Below are positions 50,508-60,211 of a stretch of 64,000 nucleotides of DNA, in pieces. The number at the start of each line of letters is the position of its first letter. Positions within the stretch are counted from its first letter, which is position 1. The DNA is from Rappaport israeli (GTDB taxonomy: Bacteria > Pseudomonadota > Gammaproteobacteria > Cardiobacteriales > Cardiobacteriaceae), in contig NZ_LXHZ01000004.1 of NCBI RefSeq assembly GCF_001888055.1, positions 119,295-183,294 on the forward strand, read 5' to 3'. Under the pieces are notes generated by a model. It did not search any database. It was given only the letters and a program-made list of their open reading frames with translations, and was not told the origin of the DNA. The position numbers and the translations under genes are program-made.

Positions 50508-51675
50508 TTGCAGACAAAGATATTGCTTATTTTCAGGCGCAGGGCGCGCAAGCACCGCACAGGAAATCAGCGGACAGGCACAGGCTTGGTTGGAAATTCC
50601 CCAATTATTACAGCGTGATCAAGCCGCATTGCAGCCGCTTGCCGCTGCGCTGAACAATCCGCAGGCGACGGTCGTCTTTAGCGGCGCCGGCACTTCCGCC
50701 TATGTCGGCGATATTGTCGCGCCCTTGATTGCGCCGCTTGCCGCCGCGCATTGCCAAGCGATTGCCAGCACCGATTTTGTCGCCCAACCTGCCGACCGTC
50801 TGCCGCGTCATGCCGAAGGGATTTTCTTTGCCTTTGCGCGTTCGGGCAATTCGCCGGAAAGCGTGGACAGTATTGAAAAACTGGCGATTGTCGCGCCGCA
50901 AATGCAGCCTTATGCGGTAACTTGCAATGCACAGGGACAATTGGCGCTGGACGAACGCACCTATAGTTTGCTGATGCCGCCGCAAACCCATGACGCCAGC
51001 TTTGTCATGACATCCAGCTTTTCTACCATGACGCTCTACACCGCCGCCTTATGCCGCCAAGCCCTCGGATTGGCGGCATCGGACTTTAGCGCGCTTGCCG
51101 AGGCTTCGCAGCAGATTAACCGTCAGTTTTATCACAGCGCGACGGCGGACACCTTGCTACAAGCGCAGCGTCTGATTTTCTTAGGCAGTAGTGCGCTTTA
51201 CGGCGCGGCACGCGAATGTGCGCTGAAAATTTTGGAAATGACCGCGGGCGCGATTCCCACCATGGCGGAAACCTCGCTCGGCTTCCGACACGGGCCGAAA
51301 TCCCTAATTAATGGGCAAACGGCGGTTATGGTTCTGCCGAGCAATCATGCCTATACCCAACAATTTGATGCCGACATCATCCGCGAATTAGCCAATGACG
51401 GCAGCGCGACGGCAATCGTCGTGCCGGCAAGTGCGGAATTTTTTGCGCGTTTTGAGGATATTGCGGCGCATCCGCGCGTCATTGCGCTGCCCTATGCGGC
51501 GGCAGGCGACAGCTTCAGCGACGACTATCTGGCGGTCTTGGCGGTGCAATACGCGCAATTGCTCGGTCTGCGTGCCGCGATTGAACGCCGCATTTCCCCC
51601 GATAATCCCAACCCCAGCGGACAAGTGAACCGCGTGGTGAAAGGCGTTCGCCTATACCCTTATTCGACATCATAA
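50504..51675 (+). CDS. agaS: AgaS-type galactosamine-6-phosphate deaminase/isomerase (frameshifted)
   Basis: 390 residues after repair. Two SIS domains: VVFSGAGTSAYVGDIVAPL with FFAFARSGNSPESVDSIEKL, then LIFLGSSALYGAARECALKILEMTAGAIP and FRHGPKSLING. AgaS converts galactosamine-6-phosphate to tagatose-6-phosphate in the Aga pathway. The ATG at 50504 overlaps the kbaZ stop. The frame breaks near 50540, where GGCGCGC reads and GGCGCGGC would restore GASTAQEISGQAQAW. I treat it as an indel like the others. Confidence 0.88.
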
Positions 51676-51689
51676 AAAAGGAGAGAGAT

Positions 51690-52172
51690 ATGCCTAATAT
51701 TTTATTGACGCGCATCGATAACCGCCTGATTCACGGGCAGGTCGGGATGACGTGGACGAATTGGCTGGGCGCGAATTTGGTTCTCGTCGCCGATGACGAG
51801 CTGGCGAATGACGAAACCCAGCAAGCCTTGATGGAAATGGCGATTGCAGGCGGCGCGGAATCACGCTTCTTCAGCCTGCAGAAAACCATTGATGTGATTC
51901 ACAAAGCGGCGGACAGACAGAAAATTTTTCTGGTTGTGCGTGATCCGCAAGCCGCATTGAAATTGGTAGAAGGTGGCGTGCCGATTGACAAAATCAACGT
52001 CGGAAACCTGCACTTTGCCGAAGGCAAGCGGCAAGTCTCGAAAGTGATTTCCGTCACCGAAGACGATGTCCGCTGCTTTAAGGCGCTAGAAGCAAAAGGC
52101 GTTCCCTGTACCGCACAAGGCACGCCCGATGATAAAAAAGTGCCGATTCTTCAACTGCTTGAAACGGAGTAA
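51690..52172 (+). CDS. agaV: PTS mannose/fructose/sorbose-family EIIB component
   Basis: 160 residues. The phosphorylated His lies in DNRLIHGQVGMTWTNW, and the rest matches the mannose-family EIIB fold (ANLVLVADDELANDE, VNVGNLHF-like INVGNLHFAEGKRQVSK). It receives phosphate from EIIA and passes it to the sugar. It is 14 bases after agaS in the operon and called AgaV/AgaB-like from context. Confidence 0.87.
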   Translation: MPNILLTRIDNRLIHGQVGMTWTNWLGANLVLVADDELANDETQQALMEMAIAGGAESRFFSLQKTIDVIHKAADRQKIFLVVRDPQAALKLVEGGVPIDKINVGNLHFAEGKRQVSKVISVTEDDVRCFKALEAKGVPCTAQGTPDDKKVPILQLLETE

Positions 52173-52175
52173 ACC

Positions 52176-52982
52176 ATGGAAGCCACAGAAATCATTGCCC
52201 AATTCAGCCTTTGGCAGGCTTTGGCGGTCGCCATCTTTGCAGGGATTGCAGGGATTGACCTCTTTAACGTGCTTACCCATATCCACCGCCCGATTATCGC
52301 CGGTCCGATTGTTGGCTTGCTCTTAGGTAATCCGCAGGCGGGCTTGGTCGCAGGAGCGAGCTTCGAGCTGATGTGGATGGGCTTGGTGCCGCTGGCAGGC
52401 GCGCAGCCGCCGAACGTGGTGCTGGGCGGCATCATCGGCACCGCCTTTGTGATTGCCACAGGACAAACCGCCGAACAGGCGATTGTGGTCGCGATACCGG
52501 CGGCGGTATTCGTGCAAATGTGCATCACCTTCTTATTCACCGCCTTCTCGCCGCTGATGAGCACCGCGGATAAATACGCGCAAACCCTGAATTTCAAAGG
52601 CATTGCCAATCTGAACTATCTCGGCATGAGCATCTTATTCGTCTTCTACTTCTTCATCGCCTTTGCAGCGATTTACTTCGGCGCGGAAGCCGCGCGCGGC
52701 TTAGTCAGCCTGATTCCGAAATGGATTACCGACGGACTGCAAATGGCGGGCGGACTGATGCCGGCAATCGGCTTCGGCATCCTGCTTAACATCATGTTAC
52801 AACGCCAATACATCGCCTACTTCCTCATGGGCTTTTTGCTCGCCGCCTATTTCCAACAACCGCTGCTGGCGATTGCCTTAGTCGGCGTGGCATTTGCCCT
52901 GATTGAATACTATCTGCGCGAAGCCGTGCCGCAAGGCAGTGCCAAAGCCGATAAATCCGAAGATTATGAAGAGGGTATCTAA
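52176..52982 (+). CDS. agaW: PTS mannose/fructose/sorbose-family EIIC component
   Basis: 268 residues of membrane helices. WQALAVAIFAGIAGIDLFNVLTHIHRPI, GLLLGNPQAGLVAGASFELMWMGLVPLAGAQPPN and GGLMPAIGFGILLNIML are typical EIIC blocks. It forms the sugar channel with EIID. Translationally close to EIIB (three bases). Confidence 0.9.
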   Translation: MEATEIIAQFSLWQALAVAIFAGIAGIDLFNVLTHIHRPIIAGPIVGLLLGNPQAGLVAGASFELMWMGLVPLAGAQPPNVVLGGIIGTAFVIATGQTAEQAIVVAIPAAVFVQMCITFLFTAFSPLMSTADKYAQTLNFKGIANLNYLGMSILFVFYFFIAFAAIYFGAEAARGLVSLIPKWITDGLQMAGGLMPAIGFGILLNIMLQRQYIAYFLMGFLLAAYFQQPLLAIALVGVAFALIEYYLREAVPQGSAKADKSEDYEEGI

Positions 52983-52983
52983 A

Positions 52984-53916
52984 ATGAGTGAACATCAAAA
53001 AGAAATCGTCAGCGGTGCTTATGAAGATTTAAGCGCACCTAAAGTCATTACCCCGAAAGACCTGCGCCGCATGGCTTGGCGCTCGCTCTTCCTGCAAGCC
53101 TCCTTCAACTACGAACGTATGCAGGCAAACGGCTGGCTATACAGCATCTTGCCCTCGCTGCGCAAAATCCACAAAAACGAAAACGACCTGAAAAAATCCA
53201 TGGCAATGCACTTGGAATTTTTCAACACCCACCCGCTCTTGGTGACCTTCATCTCGGGACTGGTGCTGGCAATGGAAGAAGCCAAAGAACGCATCGACAC
53301 TATCCGCGCGATTAAAGTCTCCACCATGGGGCCGGGCGGCGGTATCGGCGACGCCGTATTCTGGCTGACCCTGCTCTCTATCTGCGGCGGCATCGGCGCC
53401 TCCTTCTCCTTGCAAGGTTCGTGGCTGGGGCCGATCTTCTTCTTTGTGCTGTTTAACGTCGTGCATTTCTCCCTGCGCTTCGGCTTGGCAAGCTACGGCT
53501 ACAAAATGGGCGTATCGGCGATTAAAAACCTCAAAGACCAAACCAAAAAACTGGCGCATGCCGCCTCAATCGTCGGTTTGATGGTAATCGGCGCGATGAC
53601 CGCCAGCTATGTCCGCTTGGAATCAGGTCTGCAACTGGTGCGCAAAGCCGGCGATGCCACCTTTGTCTACACCTTGCAAGGCGATTTGGTCGATAAAATC
53701 ATGCCGGCATTGCTGCCGCTCTTATGGACGCTCTTCATTTTGTGGCGGATTAAAAAAGGCAGCTCGCCGCTGAAATTGGTCATCATGACCGTTGTCTTCG
53801 GTTTAGTTTGCACCTTGTTGCCGGTGCTGGTGAAAACCATGTTCGGCTGGGAAATCATCGACCCTGCCGTCTTAATGGAACGCGGCAATTTATTCGGCAA
53901 ACCTTGGGGCAATTAA
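52984..53916 (+). CDS. agaD: PTS mannose/fructose/sorbose-family EIID component
   Basis: 310 residues. Family start LRRMAWRSLFLQASFNYERMQANGWLYSILPSL, then AMHLEFFNTHPLLVTFISGLVLAMEEAKE, IRAIKVSTMGPGGGIGDAVFW and later helices. ATG 52984 immediately after the EIIC stop was chosen; the domain begins about 24 residues later. Forms the membrane complex with EIIC. Confidence 0.9.
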   Translation: MSEHQKEIVSGAYEDLSAPKVITPKDLRRMAWRSLFLQASFNYERMQANGWLYSILPSLRKIHKNENDLKKSMAMHLEFFNTHPLLVTFISGLVLAMEEAKERIDTIRAIKVSTMGPGGGIGDAVFWLTLLSICGGIGASFSLQGSWLGPIFFFVLFNVVHFSLRFGLASYGYKMGVSAIKNLKDQTKKLAHAASIVGLMVIGAMTASYVRLESGLQLVRKAGDATFVYTLQGDLVDKIMPALLPLLWTLFILWRIKKGSSPLKLVIMTVVFGLVCTLLPVLVKTMFGWEIIDPAVLMERGNLFGKPWGN

Positions 53917-54020
53917 GCGACAATAGACAGGCGGCGCCAAGCGCTGCCTGCGCTTTTTCGGTAAATCGGGGCAGGGCATTATGCCTTGTTCCGAATAAAA
54001 ACAGATTATAAGGAAGCAAA

Positions 54021-54464
54021 ATGATACATCTCATCATCTGCGGGCACGGACAAATCGCCGACGGTCTTCTGTCAGGACTCAAACTCTTGGCAGGTGAAGT
54101 TAACGCCTGCCACAGCCTCAACTTCCCCGAAGGCATGAGCAGCGAAAGCCTCGCCCAATCCCTGCGAAACATCGTCGCCGACTACCAAGACGAACCAATA
54201 TTGATTTTTACCGACATCATGGGCGGCACCCCCTTCCGCCAAGCCGCATTGATTGCCAACGAACGCCCCGAAGTCGAAATCATCAGCGGCATGAATCTGC
54301 CCCTGCTGATTGAAGCCGTGATGGAGCGCGACGAAGCGAACAACGTGGCGGATTTCGCCGAAAACCTCGTGCAAAACACCCGCGACAGCATTGCCCGCTA
54401 CTCCGCCTTATTGCAAAGTCGGATAAAAAACAATCCTGTCGTCATCGACGACGACGGCATTTAA
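54021..54464 (+). CDS. agaF: PTS mannose/fructose/sorbose-family EIIA component
   Basis: 147 residues. The phosphate-accepting His lies in LIICGHGQIADGL (His 9), followed by ILIFTDIMGGTPFRQAALIAN. A GGAAG ribosome site precedes ATG 54021. The 100-bp gap after EIID contains an imperfect hairpin (GGCGGCGCC region, 53931-53952). The gene ends five bases before the IS30-family element, so the operon may once have continued. Confidence 0.88.
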   Translation: MIHLIICGHGQIADGLLSGLKLLAGEVNACHSLNFPEGMSSESLAQSLRNIVADYQDEPILIFTDIMGGTPFRQAALIANERPEVEIISGMNLPLLIEAVMERDEANNVADFAENLVQNTRDSIARYSALLQSRIKNNPVVIDDDGI

Positions 54465-54567
54465 GAACTTAGATTCAAGCTTGAAGTGCAACGTTTAATA
54501 GGCAAGAGAGAAGATGTAAGATGTGCAGTGTTGCACTTGCTTATCAACTCTTACCTATCAGAACGTT

Positions 54568-55636
54568 ATGAAACACTATACACATCTTATACAAGAACAA
54601 AGGTATCAAATATCCGTGCTTAGAAAAGCGCTTATTCATATAGCGAAATAGCCAATATCGTGGGCTGCCATAAATCTATAGTCGGAGAAGTGAAAAAGTA
54701 GTACAAGGCGGCGAGCCGCAGACAGTACAAGAGCGTACGGCAAGGCGAGCCAACACCGTAATACTTTTTCAATTCTTTGACTATACCATCAGCCGAGAGA
54801 TCAAACGCAATACAGGTAAAAGAGCTTATCGACCGCTGCAAGCTCAAGAAATGACAGAAGATCGTAAAAAGCAAAACGCTTATCAACTCAGTGATTTTGC
54901 CAAAGCCTACATCAATCATCTGATTGAGAGAAAATATTCTCCCGAACAGATTACAGGGCGTCTTAAACGGCTGGGTTGGCAACATGTTCCTAGTCATGAA
55001 AGCATCTATCGCTATATTTATGCAGACAAGAAATCAGGCGGAGACTTATATCGGCATCTGCGTAGTCAGAAAACCTACCGCAAACGTGGCTTCAAAGCTC
55101 ATGACAGACGCGGGCACATTCCCAACAGAGTAGATATTTCAGAACGCCCGGAAATAGTAGAACAGCGTAGGCGCTTAGGGGATTATGAAGGTGATACGGT
55201 CATTGGTCATAAGCACAAAGGAGCATTAGTGACTCTTGTAGAAAGAACAACGAGAGAACTCAAACTCAAAGCATTGAAGCATCGTAAAGCCGAACAAGTG
55301 GCACAAGCTTGTATAGAGATACTTAATGCTGAAAAGGTTTGCACGATTGCTTTTGATAATGGCAAAGAATTTTCTCGGCATGAACAGATAGCTGAAGCAC
55401 TCAATGCCGAGATATTTTTTGCCGGACCTTATCACTCTTGGGAGAGAGGGAGTAATGAGAACCTCAACGGATTGATTCGGCAATTTTTGCCGAAGTCTGT
55501 GAGACTTGATAATCTCTGCGCTGAATACATCAAAGAGATAGAGGACAATTTGAATAATCGTCCTCGTAAGGTGCTAGGTTTTATGACGCCATTGGAGGTT
55601 AAAGTTAGCTTTGGGTGCGTTGCAATTCATATTTGA
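54568..55636 (+). pseudogene. IS30-family transposase, disrupted
   Basis: About 320 residues if the insert is removed. N-terminal helix-turn-helix MKHYTHLIQEQRYQISVLRK and the continuation STISREIKRNTGKRAYRP flank the Correia-like element at 54679-54783. The DDE integrase core reads GDYEGDTVIGHKHKGA, AFDNGKEFSRHEQ and WERGSNENLNGLIRQFLP. A one-base loss at about 54629 precedes the insertion. The copy should be inactive unless frames are restored. Confidence 0.87.
54679..54783. mobile_element. Correia-like repeat enclosed element, copy 2 (105 bp)
   Basis: TA duplications at 54677-54678 and 54784-54785 flank ends TAGTCGGAG...TTGACTA. Removing it and one TA gives AAATCTACCATC, which encodes KSTI of the IS30 transposase, so the empty site is exact. 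Core contains ACAAGGCGGCGAGCCGCAG and GACAGTACAAGAGCGTAC, close to copy 1 in reverse orientation. Confidence 0.9.
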
Positions 55637-55661
55637 ATCTGCCGCACATAAAAACGCGCGG

Positions 55662-56648
55662 TTACAATTTGTATCCTCTTAACACGTCATCCATCATTAT
55701 CTTGACAGAAGTGGGGCTAGCAGCCGTTGTGTACCAAGCGTCTGCATCGACAAATACCACACGTCCATTTTTCCAAGCTTTGGTTTGTATGAGTAGTGGG
55801 TTGCTTACGCTATCAGCATTAATTAAAGGGCGATGTTCCATAACGGCGGTGCGGTCTATGATATACAAAATATCAGGGTCAGCTTGATTGATAAATTCGC
55901 TCGAAATAGGCTCACCGTGCAGGTTTATTTGCGTAGTCGTGCTAGCTGGTTTGACACCCAGTTCATTAAATACAAAGCCATAACGAGAGTTTGTGCCAAA
56001 ATTGCTGAAAGAACCATTGTTGTGCATAATGACCAAGGCTTTTTCAGGACGATTAGCTGTGATTTGCTTGACTTGCTGGAGCTTTGTGTCAATTTCACTT
56101 ACTTTTTGCTGAGCTAAGGCTTGTTTGTCAAAAATTTTACCCAAATCTAGTAAATGGTTTTTGATGGTATTTATCTGCCATTACCGCTTTTATAATCAAT
56201 ATCATAATGCAAGGTGGGGGCTATCTTGGCGAGTTCTGGGTAGCTTTTACTGTGTAACGGTGTCATGAGAATCAAGTCAGGTTTTAGAGTGTGTACTTTT
56301 TTCGATATTGGGTTGAACAATAGAACCCAAGTCTGCTATGTCGTTATTGTTTTTATATTTTTCTAAGAAATGCGGTACAAAATCTTTCACCATACCTGCG
56401 ATAGGGATATTTAACTGGTCTAAAAAATCTACTTCATTCATATCCAACGCAGCGATTTGTTTTGGCAAAGTATTGATGACGGTTGTGCCTAGCTGATGTT
56501 TGATGGTAACGCTATGATAATGTGTGGTCTCTTGAGATACTGATGAATTATTTTTTGGTGTGGGGTTGTCTGGTTTCTTTTCACAACCTGTTGTGATGAC
56601 ACAGGTTGCCGTAATCGATAATAGAGCGAGTGTATTTAAAAGTTTCAT
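55662..56648 (-). CDS. Siderophore ABC transporter substrate-binding protein (two frameshifts)
   Basis: 328 residues after repair. Lipoprotein signal (SITATCVITTGCEKK), then the type III binding-protein fold: HQLGTTVINTLPKQIAALDMN, GMVKDFVPHFLEKY, NIEKVHTLKPDLILMTPLHS, NRPEKALVIMHNNGSFSNFG and TSVKIMMDDVL. Closest to FatB/CeuE/YclQ-like iron-siderophore binding proteins. Breaks are an A6 tract where A5 fits on the gene strand (56296-56303), and a missing G near 56176. Both look like indels, but true decay is possible. Last gene of the importer operon. Confidence 0.83.
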
Positions 56649-56676
56649 AAAGCGTTGTCTCCATGGTTAAAATAGT

Positions 56677-57441
56677 TTAAGTAAGTTTAAAATAGTTGCA
56701 TAACAGACTGTTTTGGTGACGAATAATCTCAAACTTTAGGTCGTACAAATTTTCCAAATTCGTTTCGGTCAAAACTTGCTCGACACTCCCTTCAAAAAAT
56801 ATTTTTCCTTGTTTGATAGCCACAATATGGTCAGAATAATTGACCGCAAAATTAATATCGTGAATGACTAATACCACGGTTTTTTGTTGCTTATCACACA
56901 GTTGTCGCAAGGCTTGCATGATTCTGACGGCGTGATTCATGTCTAGGTTGTTTAGCGGTTCATCAAGCAAAATGATGTCTGTTTGTTGGGCAATGGTCAT
57001 CGCAAGAAAAGCCATTTGCCGTTGCCCCCCACTTAGCTCATCTAAATAAGTGGTTTTAAGGTGAGATAATTGCAAAAAATCAAGGGCATGACACACAGCT
57101 TGACGGTCGTTATCAGTAAGTTTGCCTTGACTGTAGGGAAAACGCCCAAAACTTACCAATTCTTCCACAGTAAGTCGTAAATTAAATCCGATAGACTGGC
57201 GTAGTGTGGCGACGAGTTTTGCATAGTCAGAAATTTTAATGGCATCGATGTTGTTGTTATCAATAGCTATTTGTCCACTGGTGGATTCTAATAGTTTGGC
57301 TATCATCATTAATAATGTCGATTTTCCAGCCCCATTCGGACCTATTAACGCCGTGATTTTGCCTGCCGGAAATGTTGTGGTAACAGCATCCAAAATGACA
57401 TTATCACGGTATTTTTTGGTCAAATTGTTTACTTCAATCAT
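56677..57441 (-). CDS. Iron-siderophore ABC importer ATPase
   Basis: 254 residues. Walker A is GPNGAGKSTLLMMI, Q-loop is ATLRQ, the ABC signature is DELSGGQRQMAFLAM, and Walker B is ILLDEPLNNLDMN, with the H-loop LVIHDIN. The family resembles FatE/YclP-type ATPases. Coupled to the adjacent permease gene (overlapping ends) and 28 bases upstream of the binding-protein gene. Confidence 0.92.
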   Translation of the reverse strand: MIEVNNLTKKYRDNVILDAVTTTFPAGKITALIGPNGAGKSTLLMMIAKLLESTSGQIAIDNNNIDAIKISDYAKLVATLRQSIGFNLRLTVEELVSFGRFPYSQGKLTDNDRQAVCHALDFLQLSHLKTTYLDELSGGQRQMAFLAMTIAQQTDIILLDEPLNNLDMNHAVRIMQALRQLCDKQQKTVVLVIHDINFAVNYSDHIVAIKQGKIFFEGSVEQVLTETNLENLYDLKFEIIRHQNSLLCNYFKLT

Positions 57442-58411
57442 ACCTGACTCCGATTGCGAAGGATAAATACCAAAAAATAACTCCCACCAAACAAATTAAT
57501 CAAAATACTAACCGTGGTTCTGTAGTTAAATATATGCTCTACCAAAAATTGAGAAACAATAAAAATCACCATGGCTATCCCAGTTCCTACAGGTAAAGTG
57601 AATTTATGCCGATTGACTTTGCATAAAGCATAAGCAATATTGGCAACAAAAATACCAAAAAACGCCGTCATACCGATTAGACTGGTCGAAACAGCCACCA
57701 ACACAGCGACTATCGCCAAAAAAATCTCACTTGTTGTTGATAATTGACACCCAGCGATATCGCTTGCTCTCGCCCTAAGCTCATCACATCCAAAATCGGC
57801 AACCGCTTTGCCAATAGGGCTAAAACCCCCACGATTAAAACGCTGGCATATACCAATGTCTCAAGCTCAGAGCGATTAAACGAAGTGTAAGTCAGACTTT
57901 GTAGCACCGAAAACTCACCAGGACTCATTTTTAGCTCAATGAATTGAGAAAAGGTACTAATCACCATAGATAGCACCAATCCTACCAACAAAAGCACATA
58001 AACGTCATTTTTACAAAACGGTAAAAGGTACTGGTACAATGCCCAAGAGTAGCCCAACATCAATAGCACAGAAATGATAAAGTTGCCATTTAACCCCAAA
58101 AAAGCAATCCCTTGTACCCCTACCATAAACAACAATAATACCTGCCACAGTAAATAAACCGACTCATAGCCCATCACCGCTGGTGTTAAAACACGATTTC
58201 CCACCACCGTCTGAAAAATAATCGCCGAAAATGCCAAACAGACACTACCTAAGCCAATCGTTAGCAGTCTTATCAAACGCTTAGGAATCACATAGTCGAA
58301 ATCCAATCCTGAATCATAAAACACAAAAATAACTGCCAATACCGCAATACAACCAATTAATGCCCATAATTTTTTGGCAAAGCTGACAGAAAAAAGGTGA
58401 GTTATCGGCAT
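57438..58411 (-). CDS. FecCD-type siderophore permease 2 (frameshifted)
   Basis: About 324 residues after repair, nine or ten helices. FecC/D marks: LIRLLTIGLGSVCLAFSAIIFQTVVGNRVLTPAVMGYES, and LAIVAVLVAVSTSLIGMTAFFGIFVANIA. The A run at 57718-57724 (seven A, eight restores VRFFLAIVAVLV) breaks the frame. Pairs with the other permease, the usual heterodimer. Confidence 0.87.
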
Positions 58412-59345
58412 TAGCGAACCCCCCGTATCAGCAATATCAAAAACAACACGCCACCAATACTACCTGCCGTCAAAGCAATTGGCACCTCAAAAGGATAAAT
58501 CAACAAACGCCCAACGATATCGCAAATCAATAAAAAACACGCCCCACTCAACGCAATGATTGGTAGCGTTTTTGCTAAATTTTCACCATAGTTCAAAGCC
58601 ACCAAATTGGGTATCACCAAACCAACAAAAGGTATCGCCCCAACTGTAATAACCGTAATGGCTGTAACAACTGAAACCAACAAAAACCCAACGCCTACCG
58701 TTAATGAATAATTGATGCCCAAGCTTTTCGCCATATCCTCGCCCATACCCACCACGGTAAAGCGTTGTGCATACAGATAAGTCAAAATGAGTATCGGCAA
58801 TACGACATAAATCATCTCATAATGCCCTTGGACAACTTTAGAAAAATCCCCCAATAACCAACTCTGCATACTTTGGATAATATTATTTTGATAAGCATAA
58901 AACTCAGCAAATGCACTCAAGATACCGCCATACATCAGACCAATCACAGGCACTAGCACCATATTTTTGACTTTCAAACGATTAATAAAAACAATAAACA
59001 CCACACTGGCGACAAAGCAAAATAACGTCGCAAAGAGCATTTTTCCGAGTGTACCGATGCTAGGCAAGAACGTTAATGCTATTAAAATACCCAGTTTTGA
59101 GGCATCTAACCCCCCCGTTATACTAGGTTCTACAAATTTATTGTGAACAATCTGCTGTAAGATAACGCCACTCACTGACAAACCCACCCCAGTCAAAGTT
59201 AAAGCGACAAGTCGAGGCAAGCGACTGGCAGTCAAGGTCAGCCAAGTGTGGTAGATACATCAAATAGGGAAGTCCAAGCTATCTGTTGCACCCCAACAAA
59301 TACAGAGATAATACACAACAATATAAATACTAAACTAATTTTCAT
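58411..59345 (-). CDS. FecCD-type siderophore permease 1 (frameshifted near the start)
   Basis: About 311 residues after repair. From MKISLVFILLCIISVFVGV (start at 59345) to ASRLPRLVALTLTGVGLSVSGVILQQIVHNKFVEPSITGGLD the FecCD N-terminus is clear, followed by IPFVGLVIPNLVAL. Near 59250 one base must be added to join the leading helix to YHTWLTLTASRLPRL. Just upstream is a Fur-box-like site, then the IS1-family element. First gene of the importer operon. Confidence 0.85.
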
Positions 59346-59387
59346 TAATTTTTGGTCTGAATAACAAATTATACTATGATAACATAA

Positions 59388-59406
59388 AATAATGATAATT
59401 ATTTTT
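59388..59406. promoter_or_regulatory. Fur-box-like site of the siderophore importer operon
   Basis: The 19-mer AATAATGATAATTATTTTT matches the Fur consensus at 15 of 19 positions. TATAAT on the - strand lies at 59368-59373, between this site and the permease start, so Fur with iron could block this promoter. Confidence 0.65.
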
Positions 59407-59422
59407 ATTAAAAATAATATCT

Positions 59423-60211
59423 GGTGGTGCATTAAAAAGTATGCTGACATCAGACATACCCGTTATTAATATAAAAGAACACTAAATCAAAGGCTTTAAA
59501 GTGATTCTCGAGTTTTTTGGAAAAGTTACAACTTCGCCTAACTGCTCGTTTTATCCTATGCCGAATACGGCAATTATTTCCTTCGATGCCCACGGTGAAA
59601 AATTTACTAATTCTTTGAGTAAAGCCTTTAAAGCCAGTGACGAAGCTATCCCAATTATCACTGGCAATAACAGCACAAGTTACACCCAAGGCTTGAAGTT
59701 TTGCGCTTAATCGTTTAACCGTTTTAAGGTCTCGCTTTCCCCATACATAGGCAACAATTTCGCCTGTTTGACGGTGGTAAGTATAGATGAGCCATTGTTT
59801 GTTGCTCTTTTTACCTACGAACGTCCATAGCTCGTCTACTTCTAGTTGGTCATAGTGACTTTGCTTTGGTATCAGTCGGTAGTTGCATTTTTTCAAAGTA
59901 GCTAATACTTTACCTTGGCTAATCCTTTCAACGCAAGCGATGTCTTTTATGCCACTACCTCGTACCATGAGTTGGCGTATTTTGCTTTCTTTTTGAGAGT
60001 GACATCCAAGATAACTTAACGCATGGTCGCCAATAAATTGCCGCCTGCAGTCTTTGCATTGGTAGTTCTGCTTACCATAGCTTTTTTTACCGTTTTTCTT
60101 TATACTGTCCCCTAAACAGGCTGGGCAGTTGATGTATAGTGTGATTTGCATTTCACTATTTTATCAATTTCTCAGCCTGTTTTTTTACAGCATACTTTTT
60201 AAAGCACTACC
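59423..60211 (-). mobile_element. IS1-family insertion sequence
   Basis: Inverted repeats: GGTGGTGCATTAAAAAGTAT (left, from 59423) and GGTAGTGCTTTAAAAAGTAT (right, read on the - strand from 60211). They match except for two bases. One transposase gene is inside. I see no 8-9 bp target duplication, so the ends have likely recombined or flanks have been deleted. Confidence 0.85.
59450..60151 (-). CDS. IS1-family transposase (single open frame)
   Basis: 233 residues. The InsA-like zinc part (INCPACLGDSIKKNGKK, YQCKDCRRQFIGDH) joins the InsB-like DDE part: LEVDELWTFVGKK, AVIASDNWDSF and later HRIKRAVRRSCNFSKKLENH. In classic IS1 these are two frames joined by frameshifting; here one frame encodes both, as in other IS1-family members. 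Intact. Confidence 0.9.
   Translation of the reverse strand: MQITLYINCPACLGDSIKKNGKKSYGKQNYQCKDCRRQFIGDHALSYLGCHSQKESKIRQLMVRGSGIKDIACVERISQGKVLATLKKCNYRLIPKQSHYDQLEVDELWTFVGKKSNKQWLIYTYHRQTGEIVAYVWGKRDLKTVKRLSAKLQALGVTCAVIASDNWDSFVTGFKGFTQRISKFFTVGIEGNNCRIRHRIKRAVRRSCNFSKKLENHFKAFDLVFFYINNGYV

Larger units (their letters stand above)
54469..55642 (+). mobile_element. IS30-family insertion sequence, interrupted by a Correia-like element
   Basis: Imperfect inverted repeats TTAGATTCAAG...TTGAAGTGCAAC (left, 54469) and the complement of GCAGATTCAAATATGAATTGC (right, 55642) bound the element. It contains one transposase gene. It inserted just after the EIIA gene. Flanking target duplications are not clear by eye. 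Confidence 0.8.
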
